Source: Ascidia mentula
Lineage: Eukaryota > Chordata > Ascidiacea > Phlebobranchia > Ascidiidae
Reading direction: 5' to 3'
DNA: 64,000 bases
NCBI GenBank assembly: GCA_947561715.1
Contig: OX387199.1
Coordinates: forward strand, 1,555,001 to 1,619,000
Shown here: positions 35,860 to 49,785 of the stretch, piece after piece
How the letters are laid out: every line of letters begins with the position of its first letter
How positions within the stretch are numbered: position 1 is the first letter of the stretch
Translations under genes and position numbers: made by a program
The notes under the pieces: generated by a model
What the model was told of the DNA's origin: nothing
What the model saw: only the letters and a program-made list of their open reading frames with translations
Databases searched by the model: none

Positions 35860-36840
35860 CAAATGATTGTTGACAAAAACGATATTCCGTTCTGTTGTAA
35901 AACAACTTAGGTGCGTCCCGTTTCCATGCCAACACTCAATATTGATTGGACAATTACGAAATTATCAGCATTCAATCGTGTTATGGCTGGGGTGGAAATA
36001 CTAAAAATAAACGTCACAAGCCAACAACATTAATTTGCCCTTTGTGTCGCTGAACCAGACTTTTAGATCAGATTAGATAAAGTTATTTTTATGGAGGTAG
36101 GGGTGGGGCTTTTTTACTTTGAAGTGGAAAAATATAAAACGAAAGGGAATTTTACTGAAGTTCGAAAAAGCTTGATCTTTACAATGCGCAACAAACGCAA
36201 GCTCAGTTTTACAGAAGGGAGCTGGAAAGCAAGAGAACCTTCTACTCACAAAACACACGCCCAGAGAATCATTAACCATCAAGCAAACTTTACGATTCCG
36301 AACAACGAACTGTTTGGTGACGAAGTAAACAGAACTTTTACCTGCGGAACGAACATCTGATGATGGCGACAAAAACCCACAGCGTAATGTCAATAAAGTC
36401 AGCTAGAGAATTATTCCCTACATTAAATCAATACCGCCTCCAGTGACAGAAGTGCATCTAATAAGCTTAAGGTTCTTAGCAACCGTTGCCAACTAATAAA
36501 TTCCCAGTTGTTTAAGCAGTGTATTTTTACCCAACATGTTTCGTACAAACAATTTTACAAAAACAATAAAATAAATTTTTTCAATGGCAATTTTGCATTC
36601 GTGGCAACCGGATTCGGCCGCTAAGCTGGGTGATCAGACCTGGTATTGGGCCGCGTTCACCCAACTACAATTCATTTACTTAGTGCAAAATCACATTACA
36701 TTGTAACCGTTCACATTCAAACGTTGCTGCTGTTCCGGCTACAGATAAGATACGCTTAAATAACATCGACGTGAGAATATATATATGTTAGCTTAGTGCT
36801 GGATTAACTATTTTTGCAAACTAGGCTACATAAATAGCTT
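35860..36840. repeat. Duplicated block also present at 61590-62580
   Basis: From GACAAAAACGATATTCCG through CCGGATTCGGCCGC to GTGCTGGATTAACTATTT the two copies are collinear. After that 62582-63435 has no counterpart, and similarity resumes at GATCAGACTTCCGAGTGC (36846 and 63436). Confidence 0.75.
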
Positions 36841-36899
36841 TTTGATCAGACTTCCGAGTGCTTACCATCTCTGCAGAGAGACAACTTGTTCAACCAAGG

Positions 36900-39000
36900 A
36901 GCCATACAATGTTTGGACTTACATTTCGTTTAATTGAATTTATCTTTAAAAAGCTAAAATGATATACAAAACAGCATGTACAAGTTCAGTAAATAAAATA
37001 CAATCCATGGTTCCAAAGTGGATCAACAATGGGCCTGAATTGTAGGAAACAGTCCGAAAGCAACAGTTATAAATCACATTCGACTACATTTCATTTAATT
37101 ACTTTTAACTTTAAAAAACTACAACAACAGTGTTTATAAAACAAAACACAATTTATAAACATTAAATGTCTTTGAAAATAGATATAAAACTATACAGACC
37201 AAGAATGTCATTTGAGAACAAAAATGGAGCATCACCACAAAACTGAAAATCAGAACTTAAGCTAAACACTTGGAACTGTGATGTAAAATGGTAACCATCC
37301 TCCATAACTGAACAGGAACTGACAGGTATTTTTGCTAAAGCGTGATTCAGAGGAAGATTGGATTAAGAGTTTCCAAAACCCTTTCTACAAGACGATGTGA
37401 TTTATTGACAACCTGACTACAATATTGAAAAGTTGTCCTTAAACAAGAATAAAAAAAATATTACATATTGGGTGATTTCAACACTAACATTGCAGACAAC
37501 AGTTTTAAAATTCGGTCATACACACAAATGATTAAAAGCCTAATACGGAAACAAATTATCAACAAACCAACACACATATCACCCTCATCTAACATGTCAA
37601 CCCCATTTACACTAATGACTTTTACACAATGTCACCTTGGAGATACTAACTTACGACATATTTGATCATATGCCAGTATTTGCAGTAGTATACACAACAA
37701 TTACAAATATAGCTTAACCATCTAAAAAGTACACTTTGACTTGGAACAGTTCATGCAATGTATAATGTATATTTCCCACATATTGGAAACAGTATGACAT
37801 GAGCAATTCCTGAAACACCTCAAAATCACTACCACCTAAAAAAAATGCCATTTCAAACTCAGTTGTTTTTATGGATATAGAGAATTTGGAGGTATTTAAC
37901 ACAATAACCTCCAGTCTTTATAACTTGCCAATAAAACAAAAAAATAAACAAAACTACCAGCTTCTGTCTTAGTACAATTTTTGTGCCAGCTGTACAACAA
38001 CTGCTTTGTCACATCCACTTTTCCAAATATCCTAAAACTGTTAAAGGTGTTTTACACTTAATAAAGGAGGAAATAAACATGTCAGTATTAGCCAAACTTT
38101 TTAAAAAAGTTCAAACAGTTTCACGACATCCAATATGTCAAAAGAACTTTGAAAAAATGATATTTAGGGAAGTGGCCAAAATGAATATTAGGATATTTAA
38201 CAACGTTTTTTAAAAATACTAAAACACCAAACACATAATCGAAAGTAAGCTGCAGAAATCGTTCTGTTCTGGGACAATATATGAAGTCCACAGACAAAAA
38301 TAAGCTTTTCGTACTTTACAACTGTGGATTTAACGTAAAATTACGTTTCACTCCTGTGACGTTCCACAAACTCTAATATCAGATTTTTCAAAGTTCACAC
38401 ATGTCTATGGATGTCAGGAAAAAACCTACAAATTTTGCAAGACTCAACCAAAAAAATGTAAAGGTATCTGACTTGAATCAAACAGACTCTTACTTAATTG
38501 TCAGAAAACAAATATATCTAATTTGGAAATAACAACAAAATGCTTGTCTTTTGCATCAACAATGAACAGACAAAAATCTTTTAACATTTCAATAAATGGC
38601 ACCTGGTTTTTTTTTGTGTCATTTGGCTGTCATTGACCCAATTTTTTTGAAATGTCACAAAAAATTAAAGCCATTTTGGACACAATGTCCCAAAGGAGAT
38701 TCACTGGTAGAATATTCGTGCGTCTCATCAGTAGGCGAAAATGCCCTTTGTGTTGCCCCAGACGTCATTTTTATATTATATTCTGTGTCATAAAAGGCCA
38801 AAATGTCCTAAATTTTTGCTGGCATTTCAGTCATTTGACAGAAATTTTTTAGTGAAAAAAAAAGCTGGAATGGCACTACAGGCCTATGTATATAACCCAG
38901 GTTTGAAAAAATGTCATGCAAATACATCCTCTGCGCACTTTTATAACAATATTTTTAGCACTGTTATAACAATATTAACAATGCTGCTGCCACTTAAAAC
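36900..39000. other. Repeat mosaic with LINE endonuclease fragment, no gene
   Basis: 37450-37760 is a LINE endonuclease fragment with the GDFNTNIADNSF motif (the most complete of six), then IINKPT. 37985-38590 repeats parts of the NLR upstream region (compare 25180-25300 and 24400-24440). 38600-38940 is unmatched sequence inserted after AATAAATGGCAC. No host exon is supported. Confidence 0.5.
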
Positions 39001-39005
39001 TAGTA

Positions 39006-40269
39006 TAGTCAGTTGGGGTAATTATTGGACAGTTAAAGTTATGGGGTAATTAGCGGACGCCACCATAGAAAAAAAAACTATGGTTCCCTTAAACTTTATC
39101 TTGTACATGTGGTAAGCTGGAAGCCTCCCATGGTTAAAAATAACATGTGTTGATTCCTCTGTGAAACACTGATAAAAAAAAAAATTTTTGTAAGGGGGGT
39201 TTATTTCACAAACTTTTTCAAACTAAGTGGATATAGTAATTTGTTAAAATTTAACAGTGTTTTAATGATTTGAAATTTCATTTAGGAAATACTGGCAGGT
39301 CAAACCCTGAAGTTTTCAATGAAGGTTAACTCAAACCTCTACCTAGTCTGCCCTCTTAGAAAAATGCTTCCAATAATTACCCCATGCACATTTTCGCATT
39401 CCGGGGTAATTATTGGACAATGACATTACGTATTAATATCATGGTACCAACTGTTTTGAGTGGTTATAACTGGGATTATATGTAATTTAGGAATGTGGGA
39501 TGTGGCCAATTCAGAATAACAACTTTGGATGATACGAATTCTAAGCTATTCGAATTCAAATTTTCACCTATTTTCTTTTCATAAACATGGCATCAATGGC
39601 ATGTAACAATTAAAAGATTATTACACTCATGCAGACCTTCGAAAACAGTCAATTACATTATTATGCAACCAGCAAAATCAGAATATTATGCAGTATTTTA
39701 GATTCGATTCAACTATTCTAGAATAGTGTGTTATTCTATATATCCCCTTCCTGTATGTAAATGCAATAACCCCAATAAGAATGCCTAGAAAATACATACA
39801 AAAACAAACAAAAGTATGGAATAACAGGAATTTATGAGGAGCATAGACATTAACAAATCAGCAGTATCAGGAAATTAGCAGACATAAGAATATTGGCAAA
39901 TTAGCAAGTAAACCCACACGATATGTAATATATCAGTGTCTGCACTTTATTTCCACATCTCATTGAACATAAGGTTGTAAACCTGTTTTAAATTCCTCTG
40001 AAACAGCATGGATTTGACAAGTGTAGTACACTGTCCAACAATTACCCCACATGTGTCCAATAATTACCCCAATTGATGGGGTAATAGTTGGACAGTAAAA
40101 ACTTAAATTATCTGCCAACATAGTTGCAAGTGACTGATGCTTTCATTTTAAATCACAGCAGTGATGTATAAGGTTTTACCCAACACAAAGCAAAACGAAA
40201 TAACTCTAGATTTAATGTAAAAATTTGCAACGTTTTTGAAAAACGTCCGTTAATTACCCCATTTGACTA
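39006..40269. mobile_element. 1.26-kb TA-flanked MITE with repeated internal motif
   Basis: Left end TAGTCAGTTGGGGTAATTAT and right end, reverse complemented, TAGTCAAATGGGGTAATTAA; both are flanked by TA. The motif GGGGTAATTAtTGGAC or its complement occurs at least seven times, not only at the ends (39393, 40028, 40054 and 40077 among others). No transposase frame. It is probably a non-autonomous Tc1/mariner-group element; a degraded hAT-like piece sits inside near 39690-39750. Confidence 0.75.
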
Positions 40270-40429
40270 TATATAACTAAACAATAAAACAATCAGACAA
40301 ATTTCGTTCTGGTTTTTTCACCGTTTAAAATAGATGGGTAACAACCATTTTTTACAGATCTAGTTAAAGGGCAATCATCAAAAAAATGTTATACATGTTT
40401 GGATATATTAAAAAAAAGTTTCAAGAAAA

Positions 40430-42110
40430 AAAAACCTTTATAAACATGCTGGTTTACCACTTCTGTTCATACTACAAAACGGTTAAACTGTTGTCTGTTC
40501 AACAACCTTTTTCATGCAACAATGTTTTTGCACCTGTTTTAACTTAAACTCGTCAGAAACAGGAACCTAATCCTGTGATACGCCGAAGTATTGTGGGTAA
40601 TCCTGATTAATCTTTAACTAAACTTTATGAGGACTACTGTACAAAATGTGATGAAAAAACATTTTGCTTGGAATGAAATACTGATTGTTTAACACTGCAT
40701 CAATTCATAACTTACGAGTGTTAGTGAAACACAAAAGTGTTGTTTAAAATTACAATTGATTTGACTAAATACATTATTACATCATAGTATTGTCATTCAT
40801 ATCCCTAGGCCATTAATTGTCCCTATGTACAGTGGTTTAGAAAGTTTACCAAAATGTGTTTGTAACTGAACTGTAAAAAAATCATAGCTTATGCAACATA
40901 CTTACACACATAATAAAAATGCCAGTCAACATTGGTGCAATGAAACGCACTTTGACGACATCCAATATGTCAAAAGAACTTTGAAAAAATGATATTTAGG
41001 GGAGTGGCCAAAACGAATATCAGGATATTTAACAACATTTTTTACAAATACCGTCTTGGACCATAGAATACTAAAACATCAAACACATAATCCAAAGCAA
41101 CTTGCAGAAATCGTTCTGTTCTGGGACATTATATGAAGTCCACAGTTAAAAATAAGCTTTTCGTTACTTTACAACTGTGGGTTTTGTGTAGCTCACGTAC
41201 TTGCGTATGATAAATATATGAAAATTAATTGCTTGCTATTCTGTTGAAATGTAAAATAAATAGGAACAAAATAAATTCAAAGAATGAACGATTTTACGAT
41301 TTTCACATACATAACGCGCGAACATTATCGACACTGATTGGGTGATGAGTAAAAATCATGTGTGCGTGTCAAACCATAGAATACTGCACTTTTACTTTTA
41401 GCATTCTGTGGACAAACACCAAACGTCTCTACTTTAAAGGATGAAGTGAAAACAGGGCAAAAATATTAGCAAAAACAGCTAAAAAAAAATTTCATCTTTT
41501 TTCATTCTGGATTCATCCTCTAACACTGGAAAGATATGAAAAGAAAGTGATTTTTACTGGGGTTCGAAAAGCCCTTTCTACAGCACAGCAAATAACGCAA
41601 ACTTAGTTTTACAAAAGGAAGCTGAAAGGCAAGAGAACCTTCTACTCATAAAATACCCGCCCGGAGAATCATTATCAAGGAAACTTTTCCATTCCGAACA
41701 ACGAACTGTTTGGTGACGAAGTAAACAGAACTTTTACCTGCGGAACGAACGCTTGATGGTGGCAATAAAAATCCAGAACGAAATAAAAGTTAGTGGGTGA
41801 TTGGCAACATCGGTCAAGCGCCCGACCCACATACCAAGAAAAAATCTGACCAACACTGCTGTGTCAAATATCGTTTGTTACAAGGGCACTGTATTTGAAA
41901 GTTAATTGCCCGCTGTGTTGTTGCCAAAAGTTGCAGCCTAACAAAATCCAATTACAACACAAGTGCCTGTAATAATACGCTGTGCATTGTATTATCGTAA
42001 ATAGCGCATCACACAAAATACAGGATGCAACTGCAATATTTAACAAACTACACCTCTACACAACACGTACACTGGACCACTGCATAGGCTTGTACTGTTT
42101 TTCAGTATTT
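40430..42110. repeat. Segmental duplication block B
   Basis: Collinear with 24690-26160, including the leader-exon region (about 41170-41400), ending in a jump to the 664-bp repeat family at about 42008. More decayed than block A. Confidence 0.65.
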
Positions 42111-42112
42111 TC

Positions 42113-42629
42113 TAGGGTTGTGCCAAGGCGAACCCGAACCCGAATAGATTCGCCGAATATGAGCACAGATTTCATATTCGTGCAAACCCGAATATTGCGC
42201 AAGATTCGTATGCGAATATTTATCGACGCATAATATGGTTGTGTGATACAACCGCCAAAGTTTTTGTCTTTTTCGCATGACCAATAACGGTAGCACACAG
42301 CTTATAACGCCACGAGAACTGGTGCAGTCGTTTTTGCTATTGGTTTATCACCACGATTGAACAAAACGTGACGAAAATATCGTCCCCCGGTGGTCTAATA
42401 TCGTATTATAGTTCTGGGCGCCGCTCGTAGCACAGGTTTTCGTCACCAAAATACAGAAGCGCATTTGAAAACAAAAGAACGGAAGTCTTGCGTTGTTCAA
42501 CATTATATTTGGTCAATCATGACATAACGGCTTTATTACGTTATGTCAATCAAAGTATCGTTTTTCCTAAACACTAGCGGCAAAGGTGATCGCACGAACC
42601 CGAATCTTTGTCCATTTGGCACATCCCTA
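42113..42629. mobile_element. hAT-like non-autonomous element
   Basis: Ends TAGGGTTGTGCCAA and TTGGCACATCCCTA are inverted repeats; interior ends repeat CGAACCCGAA. The repeat copy at 48175 reads CAGTATTTTAACCATAATTG without it, a clean empty site, and ATTTT is duplicated at the borders. 517 bp, no transposase. Confidence 0.75.
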
Positions 42630-42817
42630 ATTTTAACCATAATTGTTGTTCAATAAAAACACACACAAGCCGATTATTAGTTTATTTGTGCATTAATTGG
42701 TATTTATTAAAGCATTATTGTTTTGTCCACTCCTGACAAAAGACCGTAAATCATTTGGAGAACTAACATAATGTTGGAACACGAAAAACTTGTCATGGTG
42801 AAGTAGTGTAGACATAC

Positions 42818-42875
42818 CTGACTTTTTTGGTTCTGGTCTGTACTTGAATTGTTATCATCACAACTCTGGTCCATT
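42818..42875 (-). pseudogene. Duplicated copy of NLR coding exon 1
   Basis: The minus strand reads AG|A-ATG then MDQSCDDNNSSTDQNQKSQ then |GTATGT, matching the exon at 24288-24231 (MDQNYDGDSSKMFQNQTIP) and the exon at 20875-20808 in length, splice sites and start context. No downstream NLR exons accompany it. It marks a duplicated NLR 5' region. Confidence 0.6.
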
Positions 42876-43059
42876 CTGGTTGTTGTTGATGCCAAAGTAA
42901 ATAGTTTTGATCAATTCTACTTTTTTCTTTAATGTGTGACAAAAATTAGTTTTCTGCAAAACAGAATGCTGTTTTTTCATTAATAATGAACAGACAAACA
43001 TCTTTTAACATTCTAATAAATAGCACAATACTACAGAACAATATTTTAAAGAAATAAAA

Positions 43060-44580
43060 ACAGATGGAAAAAGAAAAATAACAATGCTACTGTCACTGGA
43101 AACTAGTAAATTGCGACTGAAATATTAATATTGGAAGGTGATTGATTACCAATATTAACTTAGCAACACTAGTACAGTTACACCAAAGAGACGTTTGATG
43201 CCACATCTTGTTCCACTAGTAACAGCATAAAACACACTTTCAATGCCATTCACATCTGCTTTTGACAATATCCAATACAATGTATTAATGGAGAATGAAA
43301 AATTAGTAGTTGAATGAAATAGACAAAATTTTGACATTGTATTTTTACCATCTAATATCTAGCAACGACTTATTGCATCCCACTATTTGCAGATCCAGTC
43401 AAAGCAAAATCACAAATAAACTACAAGTTTCCATAAAATAAACTTTCCAAAACATACTGATTCATTAATTTTCAATGACCGAGGCACTAATGGTCTTAGT
43501 AGCGACATAAAATCCAGGCTACCTAATATACAAGCATCAAATATTGTTTTAAATTCATACATTTAAATTCTAACATTACAGACAACAGTTTCAAAATTCA
43601 GTCACACAAACAAATGCTTATTTGAGAAACAATTGCTAATTGCAAAACAAATTATCAACAAACCAAACCACACAGCACCCTCATCTAACATGTCAGCTCT
43701 CAAACACATTCACACTGATGACTTAACACACAACGTCACCCTGGGTATCTTAACTTACGACATATATGATCATATGCCAGTGTTTTTAGTAGTATACATC
43801 ACAATCACAATTATTCCCAAACCATCTAAAAACATACATTTTGACTTGAAACAGTTTATGCAAGACATTCATTACATTGGACGCATTCTCCATATCAAAT
43901 GTAAACACCCACCTTAAAGCAGATCACCAAGCTCCACACATAATACCAAAACTTCAAAAACATTGGAATACTAAAATTTGTAAAAAAAAACAACCACAAT
44001 TCACATGTTCTGTCCTTGATAAAAACATTTAAATGTGCAAACCTATTGATATAGCAAATGCATTCAATATTTTCTGCATACTTTAAACAGTAGCCTATGA
44101 CATCAACAAATCCTATCACCTCAAAATCACCACTAGACTACCTAAAAAATCACATTTTAAACAAATTTTGCAAGAATCATCAAACAAAGAAATGTAAAGA
44201 TTTGGTATTTGGCTTGAATCAAACAGACTCCCACTAAATTATCAGAAAAACAAATATATCTAATTTGAAAACAACAACTGAATACTTGTCTTTTGCATAA
44301 CAATGAACAGACAAAAATCCTGGAACATTATAAATGACACAAAAGGCATATGTTTTAAAAACAATATTTTATAACAGGGCAAAAAATAATTATAGCAATG
44401 CTGCTGCCACTTAAACTAGTAATTAAACAATAAATCAAACAGACAAATTTCATTTTGGAATTTTCACTGTTTAAACCGAACAACATCTTATTACATATAT
44501 ACCATTATTTACAGATCTAGTCACAGAGAAATCATCAAAAATATTTTAAACAAGTTTGCATATATTTAAATCCAAGAAAA
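43060..44580. other. Repeat mosaic with LINE endonuclease fragment, no gene
   Basis: 43570-43890 is a LINE endonuclease copy (IINKPNHTAPSSNMS, HIHTDDLTHNVTLGILTYD, DHMPVF, then FDLKQFMQDI). 44220-44400 repeats NLR intron sequence also found at 24400 and 38470. The remainder is unassigned AT-rich DNA. Confidence 0.5.
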
Positions 44581-47500
44581 AAGTAACCTTCAAAAACATG
44601 CTGGTTTACCACTTCTGTTCATACAACAATTGCCGTTATTTATGCAACAATGTTTTTTGCACCTTGTTTTACCTTAACTCATCAGAATCAGGAACTTAAT
44701 CTTGTGACAAACCAAAGCATTGTGGGTAATCCTGATTAATCTTTAACTAAAACTGAATACAACTAAATGTTCAAAATGTGTTGAAAAAGTAACTTTGCCT
44801 AGAACGAAATACTGATCGTTAAACACCACATCAATTCATAGTACGAGTGCTAATGAATTACAAAAGTGTTGTTAGAAATTATAATTGATTTGACTAAAAA
44901 CATTATTACATCGTAGTATTGTCATTCATATCACTAGGCCATTGTTCCCATGTGCAGATACTTATACCAAAATGTGTTTGTAACTGAACTGTAAAAAAAT
45001 AATAATTACTTCAGCAACAAACTTGCATGCCTAATAAAACTGCCAGTCAACATTGGTGCAATGAAACGCACTGGGAGGACATGCAAAAAGTCAAAAAACT
45101 AAGAAAACATGGTATTTAGGGATGTGGTCAAAACCAATATTACGATATTTAACAACATTTTTGTATACAGTCGCGAGCATAGCATACTGAAACACCAAAC
45201 ACATAACCGAAAGTAAGCTGCAGAAATCGTTTTGGGACAATATGAAGTCCACACTTAAAAATAAGGTTTTCGTTACTTTACAACTGTGGGTTTTGTTTAA
45301 CTCAAGTATATACTTCTGTATTATAAGTTTGTGAAAACAAATGCTTGCTTTTCCTTCGAAATTTACAATAAATAGAAAGAAAATAAATTCAAAGCAAGAA
45401 TCAGCGATTAACTCATACATAACGCGCAAACATTCCCACCGCTGATTGGGTGACAAGCAAATATCATGTTTGTGTGTCACAAGCATCAAACGCCTCTATC
45501 GTATAAAAAAAAAATTGAAAACAAGGCAAAAAAAATTAAGAAAAAGAGCCAAAAATAAATTTCATTGGAGGCCTTTTTCATGCTGGATCTATCATCCATG
45601 CACTGGAAAGATATGAAACGAAAGTGATTTTTACAGAGGTTCGCAAAAGCCCTTTCTACAGCTCAACAAATAACGCAAACATAAGGAAGCTGGAAAGCAA
45701 GAGAACCTTCTACTCATAAAACACCCGCCCGGACAATCATTAACCATCAAATATACTGCTATTTTTGTTGCCAGGCATACTAATTAATCAGAATTGCTCT
45801 TCTGGCACTTAGTTTCTAAAGTGTTTATTGGAAACCAACGTTTCGTCTGCCATCCGGCGAGATTTCTTCAGGGTCTTCAGGGAAATAACCCTGAAGAAGT
45901 CTCGCCGGATGGCAGACGAAACGTTGGTTTCCAATAAACACTTTAGAAACTAAGTGCCAGAAGAGCAATTCTGATTAATTAACCATCAAGGAAACTTTTC
46001 CATTCCGAACAACGAACTGTTTGGTGACGAAGTAAACAGAACTTTAACCTGCGGAACGAACGCTTGATGGTGGCAATCAAAATCCAGATCGCAATAAAAG
46101 TTAGTGGGCGATTGGCAACATCGGTCAAGCGCCCGGCCCATATACCTAGAAGAAAATCTGACCAACACTGCTATGTCCAATATCGTTCATTACAAGGACA
46201 CTGTATTTAAAAGTTAATTACGCGCTGTGTTGTTGCCAAAAGTTGCAGCCTAACAAAATCCAGTTACAATACAAGTGCCTGTAATAATACGCAGCACATT
46301 TTATTGTCGTAAATAGCGCAGTTGATGTTGCTTTCCGCTTTAATCAATTAAACCAGTTGAAACCCAATTCCGCATTACGCTTCGGCAAGTGTTCAAATAT
46401 GTTTATCCAACAGTATTTGCACAAACGAATCAACATTGCTGAATTTTCATAAGAGGGACATCAGTCTTGAATGAAATTTGCTCTTAAACAGCCTTTTTCT
46501 GACTCTGGACTTGTCACCACTGGGTAAATATTTGCAACATGAAAACATCACTTGGGCTGTAAGTTGTGGGACTTAAGTATAGAATTTATCCGCCCGGTTG
46601 CATTATTTTTACTTCGTAAAATTAACACAAAGTTACTTTGCCCTATTATGACATCAAATATGAGATCGAATTGCGTACGTGTTATTAAATTATCTGTTGA
46701 ACGCTGAACATACGCTTGGTTGCCAAACCTGTCGAGGTTAAGGCCGGGTTTTCCAAACTAGGTTTGTGGCGACTAAACATGTAGGGTCGGTACAACAGAA
46801 AGTGGAACTTACAGTATGTGCACTGTTACAAATAATTGCTGCAGTGAATCATTGGCGTCGTGTATGTTATTATAGAATATCAACCTTAAAAGTGCCAGCA
46901 CATGTCATACAAATATTTTGACAGTCTCGATTACCCAGCAACCTCCCTGCCAGTTAGTATACAACAAAACAAGGTAGAGAAGAGCTCGCAAAGCTACCTG
47001 CTCTTGTCCGTTCAATTAAAGTTGTTTAAAGAGGTTGGAACCGGTTGGTCGTTTGATGAAAAAACAAAACAATAAAATAAATGGGATCCCATAGGATGAA
47101 AAACTACACAAACGTCACCCAGGAATCAGGTTTATCACAATAGGTGGCGGAAGTTGGTAAAATACCAATATACATCATTTGATCATAGCAACCAATCAAC
47201 AACGCAATAAGTACTTACGACCGAAACTTTCGGTAGCTGGGTATTTTTGTCCCCTATGGGTAAACATTTGCTACAATAAAACATCACGCAGACGATAAGT
47301 TGAGCAACCAAAGCTCATATAAAAATGTTTTATAGTTATAACGAGACAATTGTAGACTTATTTCCACTTCAAAACCCCGCAGCACAACTTGGTTCAATGA
47401 TATAACGCGTAACCAACAAGAGAAGAGCTCACCACGCTTCGTTGTTTGTTGACGAGATAAGGTAGTTTAAAGAGATTAGGAACCGGTTGAATGTCTGAAG

Positions 47501-48190
47501 TTAAAACAAACGTCCCGATAATATATCTGCGAAGAAAAACTACACAAGCGCCATTTGTGTCAAGACTGTGACAAAAAATAAATGCTTAGACGACAAGTTT
47601 TTTTGGTCCAAACATCACACAAAATACACTGGGTCACCATATAGGCTTGTACTGTTATCAAGTTTTTAATTATAATTGTTGGTCAATAAATATGTGAACA
47701 AATTATTTTACTTTGAAACACATGAGGTGGAGGTAATTAATGAAATCAAACCACAATTGGTGTAAAAGGTTTGGTTTTCCCTGGTAAAGAAAATATCTTC
47801 TACGAAGCAGATCTGGCACAAGTCGTCGCGGTAGTTGATTAAACACAACAGCACTTATTTCAACATCATGTGATCGTAGCAATAAATCAAAAGTATTTTC
47901 ACCAGAACTCCAGACATTTATTAGCCTTCTGACACCACTGGGTAAATATTTGCAGCATTGGAACATAGGCAGAAAGTTGAACGACCGAGGCACAAAGTTT
48001 CGGAAAACAATCGCCCTGTCTGCTTTTCCACGCGAACGCGCGATGTCGGTTTTGGCTGCGAGTGGTTCCAACATCACACAAAATACAGGATGCAACAGCA
48101 ATATTTCACAAACTACGCCTCCACACAACACGTACACTGGACCACTGTATAGGCTTGTACTGTTTTTCAGTATTTTAACCATAATTGTTG
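44580..48190. repeat. Segmental duplication block C
   Basis: Collinear with block A (24690-28230), including the leader-exon region (45290-45490) and the tRNA-like head (46110), but interrupted by the foldback at 45751-45980. Confidence 0.7.
45751..45980. mobile_element. Long foldback element, arms about 95 bp
   Basis: GAATTGCTCTTCTGGCACTT... on the left is the near-perfect reverse complement of the right arm, which ends AGCAATTCTGATTAATT, with a spacer of only a few bases. The insertion splits ATTAACCATCAA|GGAAAC, intact at 25829, and ATTAACCATCAA is repeated on both sides (9-12 bp duplication). Each arm holds CCTGAAGAA...TCTCGCC...GGCAGACGAAACG. It is non-coding and very recent, judging by arm identity. 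Confidence 0.85.
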
Positions 48191-49785
48191 TTCAATAAAT
48201 ATCTAACAAATTATATGACTTTGAAACACGTGTCGTCGAGGTTTTTTTAATCAAACCACGTTTGGTGTAAAAAGGTTCGGTTATCCCTAGTAAAGAAAAT
48301 ATCTTCCACGAAGCAGATCTGACACAAATCGTCGGGGTGGTTGGTTAAATACAACAGCACTTATTTATCATGTGATCGCAACAATAAATTAAAAGCACTT
48401 TTACAAGAAATCCAGACATTTATTGGCGTCCCGACACCACTGGGTAAATATTTGCAGCATTAAAACATCACGTAGGCAGAAAGTTGAACGACCGAGACAC
48501 AAAGTTTCGGAAAACATTCGCCCTGTCTGCATTTCCACGCGAACGAGCAGTGTCGGTTTTGGCTGCGTGAATTCTAACAGGAAAGTGGCACACAGGCGCC
48601 ACCAAGTGTCAATAGTAAAGAGTTCTCTTAGTGGACTTTTCCAACAATCAAGACCCTGTTGGATTAACATTTTGACGTTAGCGTTGTGTAAGCGATGAAC
48701 TTAGAGGTTAAGTATCGCCTATAATAAACAAACTTGTCAAATGATTGCTGACAAAAACGATATTCCGTTCTGTTGTAAAACAACTTAGGTGCGTCCTGTT
48801 TCCATGCCAACACTCAATATCGATTGGACATTTACGAAAATATTAGCATTCAATCGTGCCTTTTAATGAGGCCTGATGTGATATTTCCACTTCAAAACCC
48901 CGCAACACCACTGGTAAGATGATTTAACACGTCACTAACAAGAGAAGAAATCACAACGCTTGGTTGCTTGTTGACCAGATAAGGTTGTTCAAAGAGATTG
49001 AGACCTGGTTGAACGTTTGAAGTTAAAACAAATGTCCCGATAATTTATCGGCGGAGGAAGACTACACAAGCGACACTTGTGTCAAAAATGTGACAATAAT
49101 AAAATAAATGTTAAGACCAGAGCATCCAAAACCGGGCCGACAAGTTTTGTTGGTTCCAACATCACACAAAATACAGGATGCAACAGCAATATTTCACAAA
49201 CTACGCCTCTACACAACACGTACACTGGACCACTGCATAGGCTTGTACTGTTTTTCAGTATTTTAACCATAATTGTTGGTCAATAAATATCTAACAAATT
49301 ATATGACTTTGAAACACGTGGCGTCGAGGTTTTTTTAATCAAACCACGTTTGGTGTGAAAAGGTTTGGTTATCCCTGGTAAAGAAAATAATTTCCACGAA
49401 GCAGATCTGACACAAGTCGTCGCGGTAAATAGTTAAATACACAATCACTTATTTCAACATCATGTGATGGTAGCAATAAATCAAAAGCACTTTTACCGGA
49501 AATCCAGACATTTATTAGCCTTCTGACACCACTAGGTAAATATTTGCTGCATTAAAACATCACGTAGGCAGAGTTGAACGACCGAGGCACAAAGTTTCGG
49601 AAAACAATCGCCCTGTCTGCTTTTCCACGCGAACGCGCGATGTCGGTTTTGGCTGCGTGAATTCCAACAGGAAAGTGGCACACAGGCGCTACCAAGTGTC
49701 AATAGTACAGAGATTTGTTAGTGGACATTTTCCAACAATCAAGACCCTTTTGGATTAACATTTTGACGTTAGCGTTGTGTAAGTG
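48190..49785. repeat. Further copies of the 664-bp repeat family
   Basis: Two partial units (anchors TGGGTAAATATTTGC near 48440 and AGGTAAATATTTGC near 49533) joined to CACAAAATACAGG segments also found at 28130 and 52470. No gene. Confidence 0.7.
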
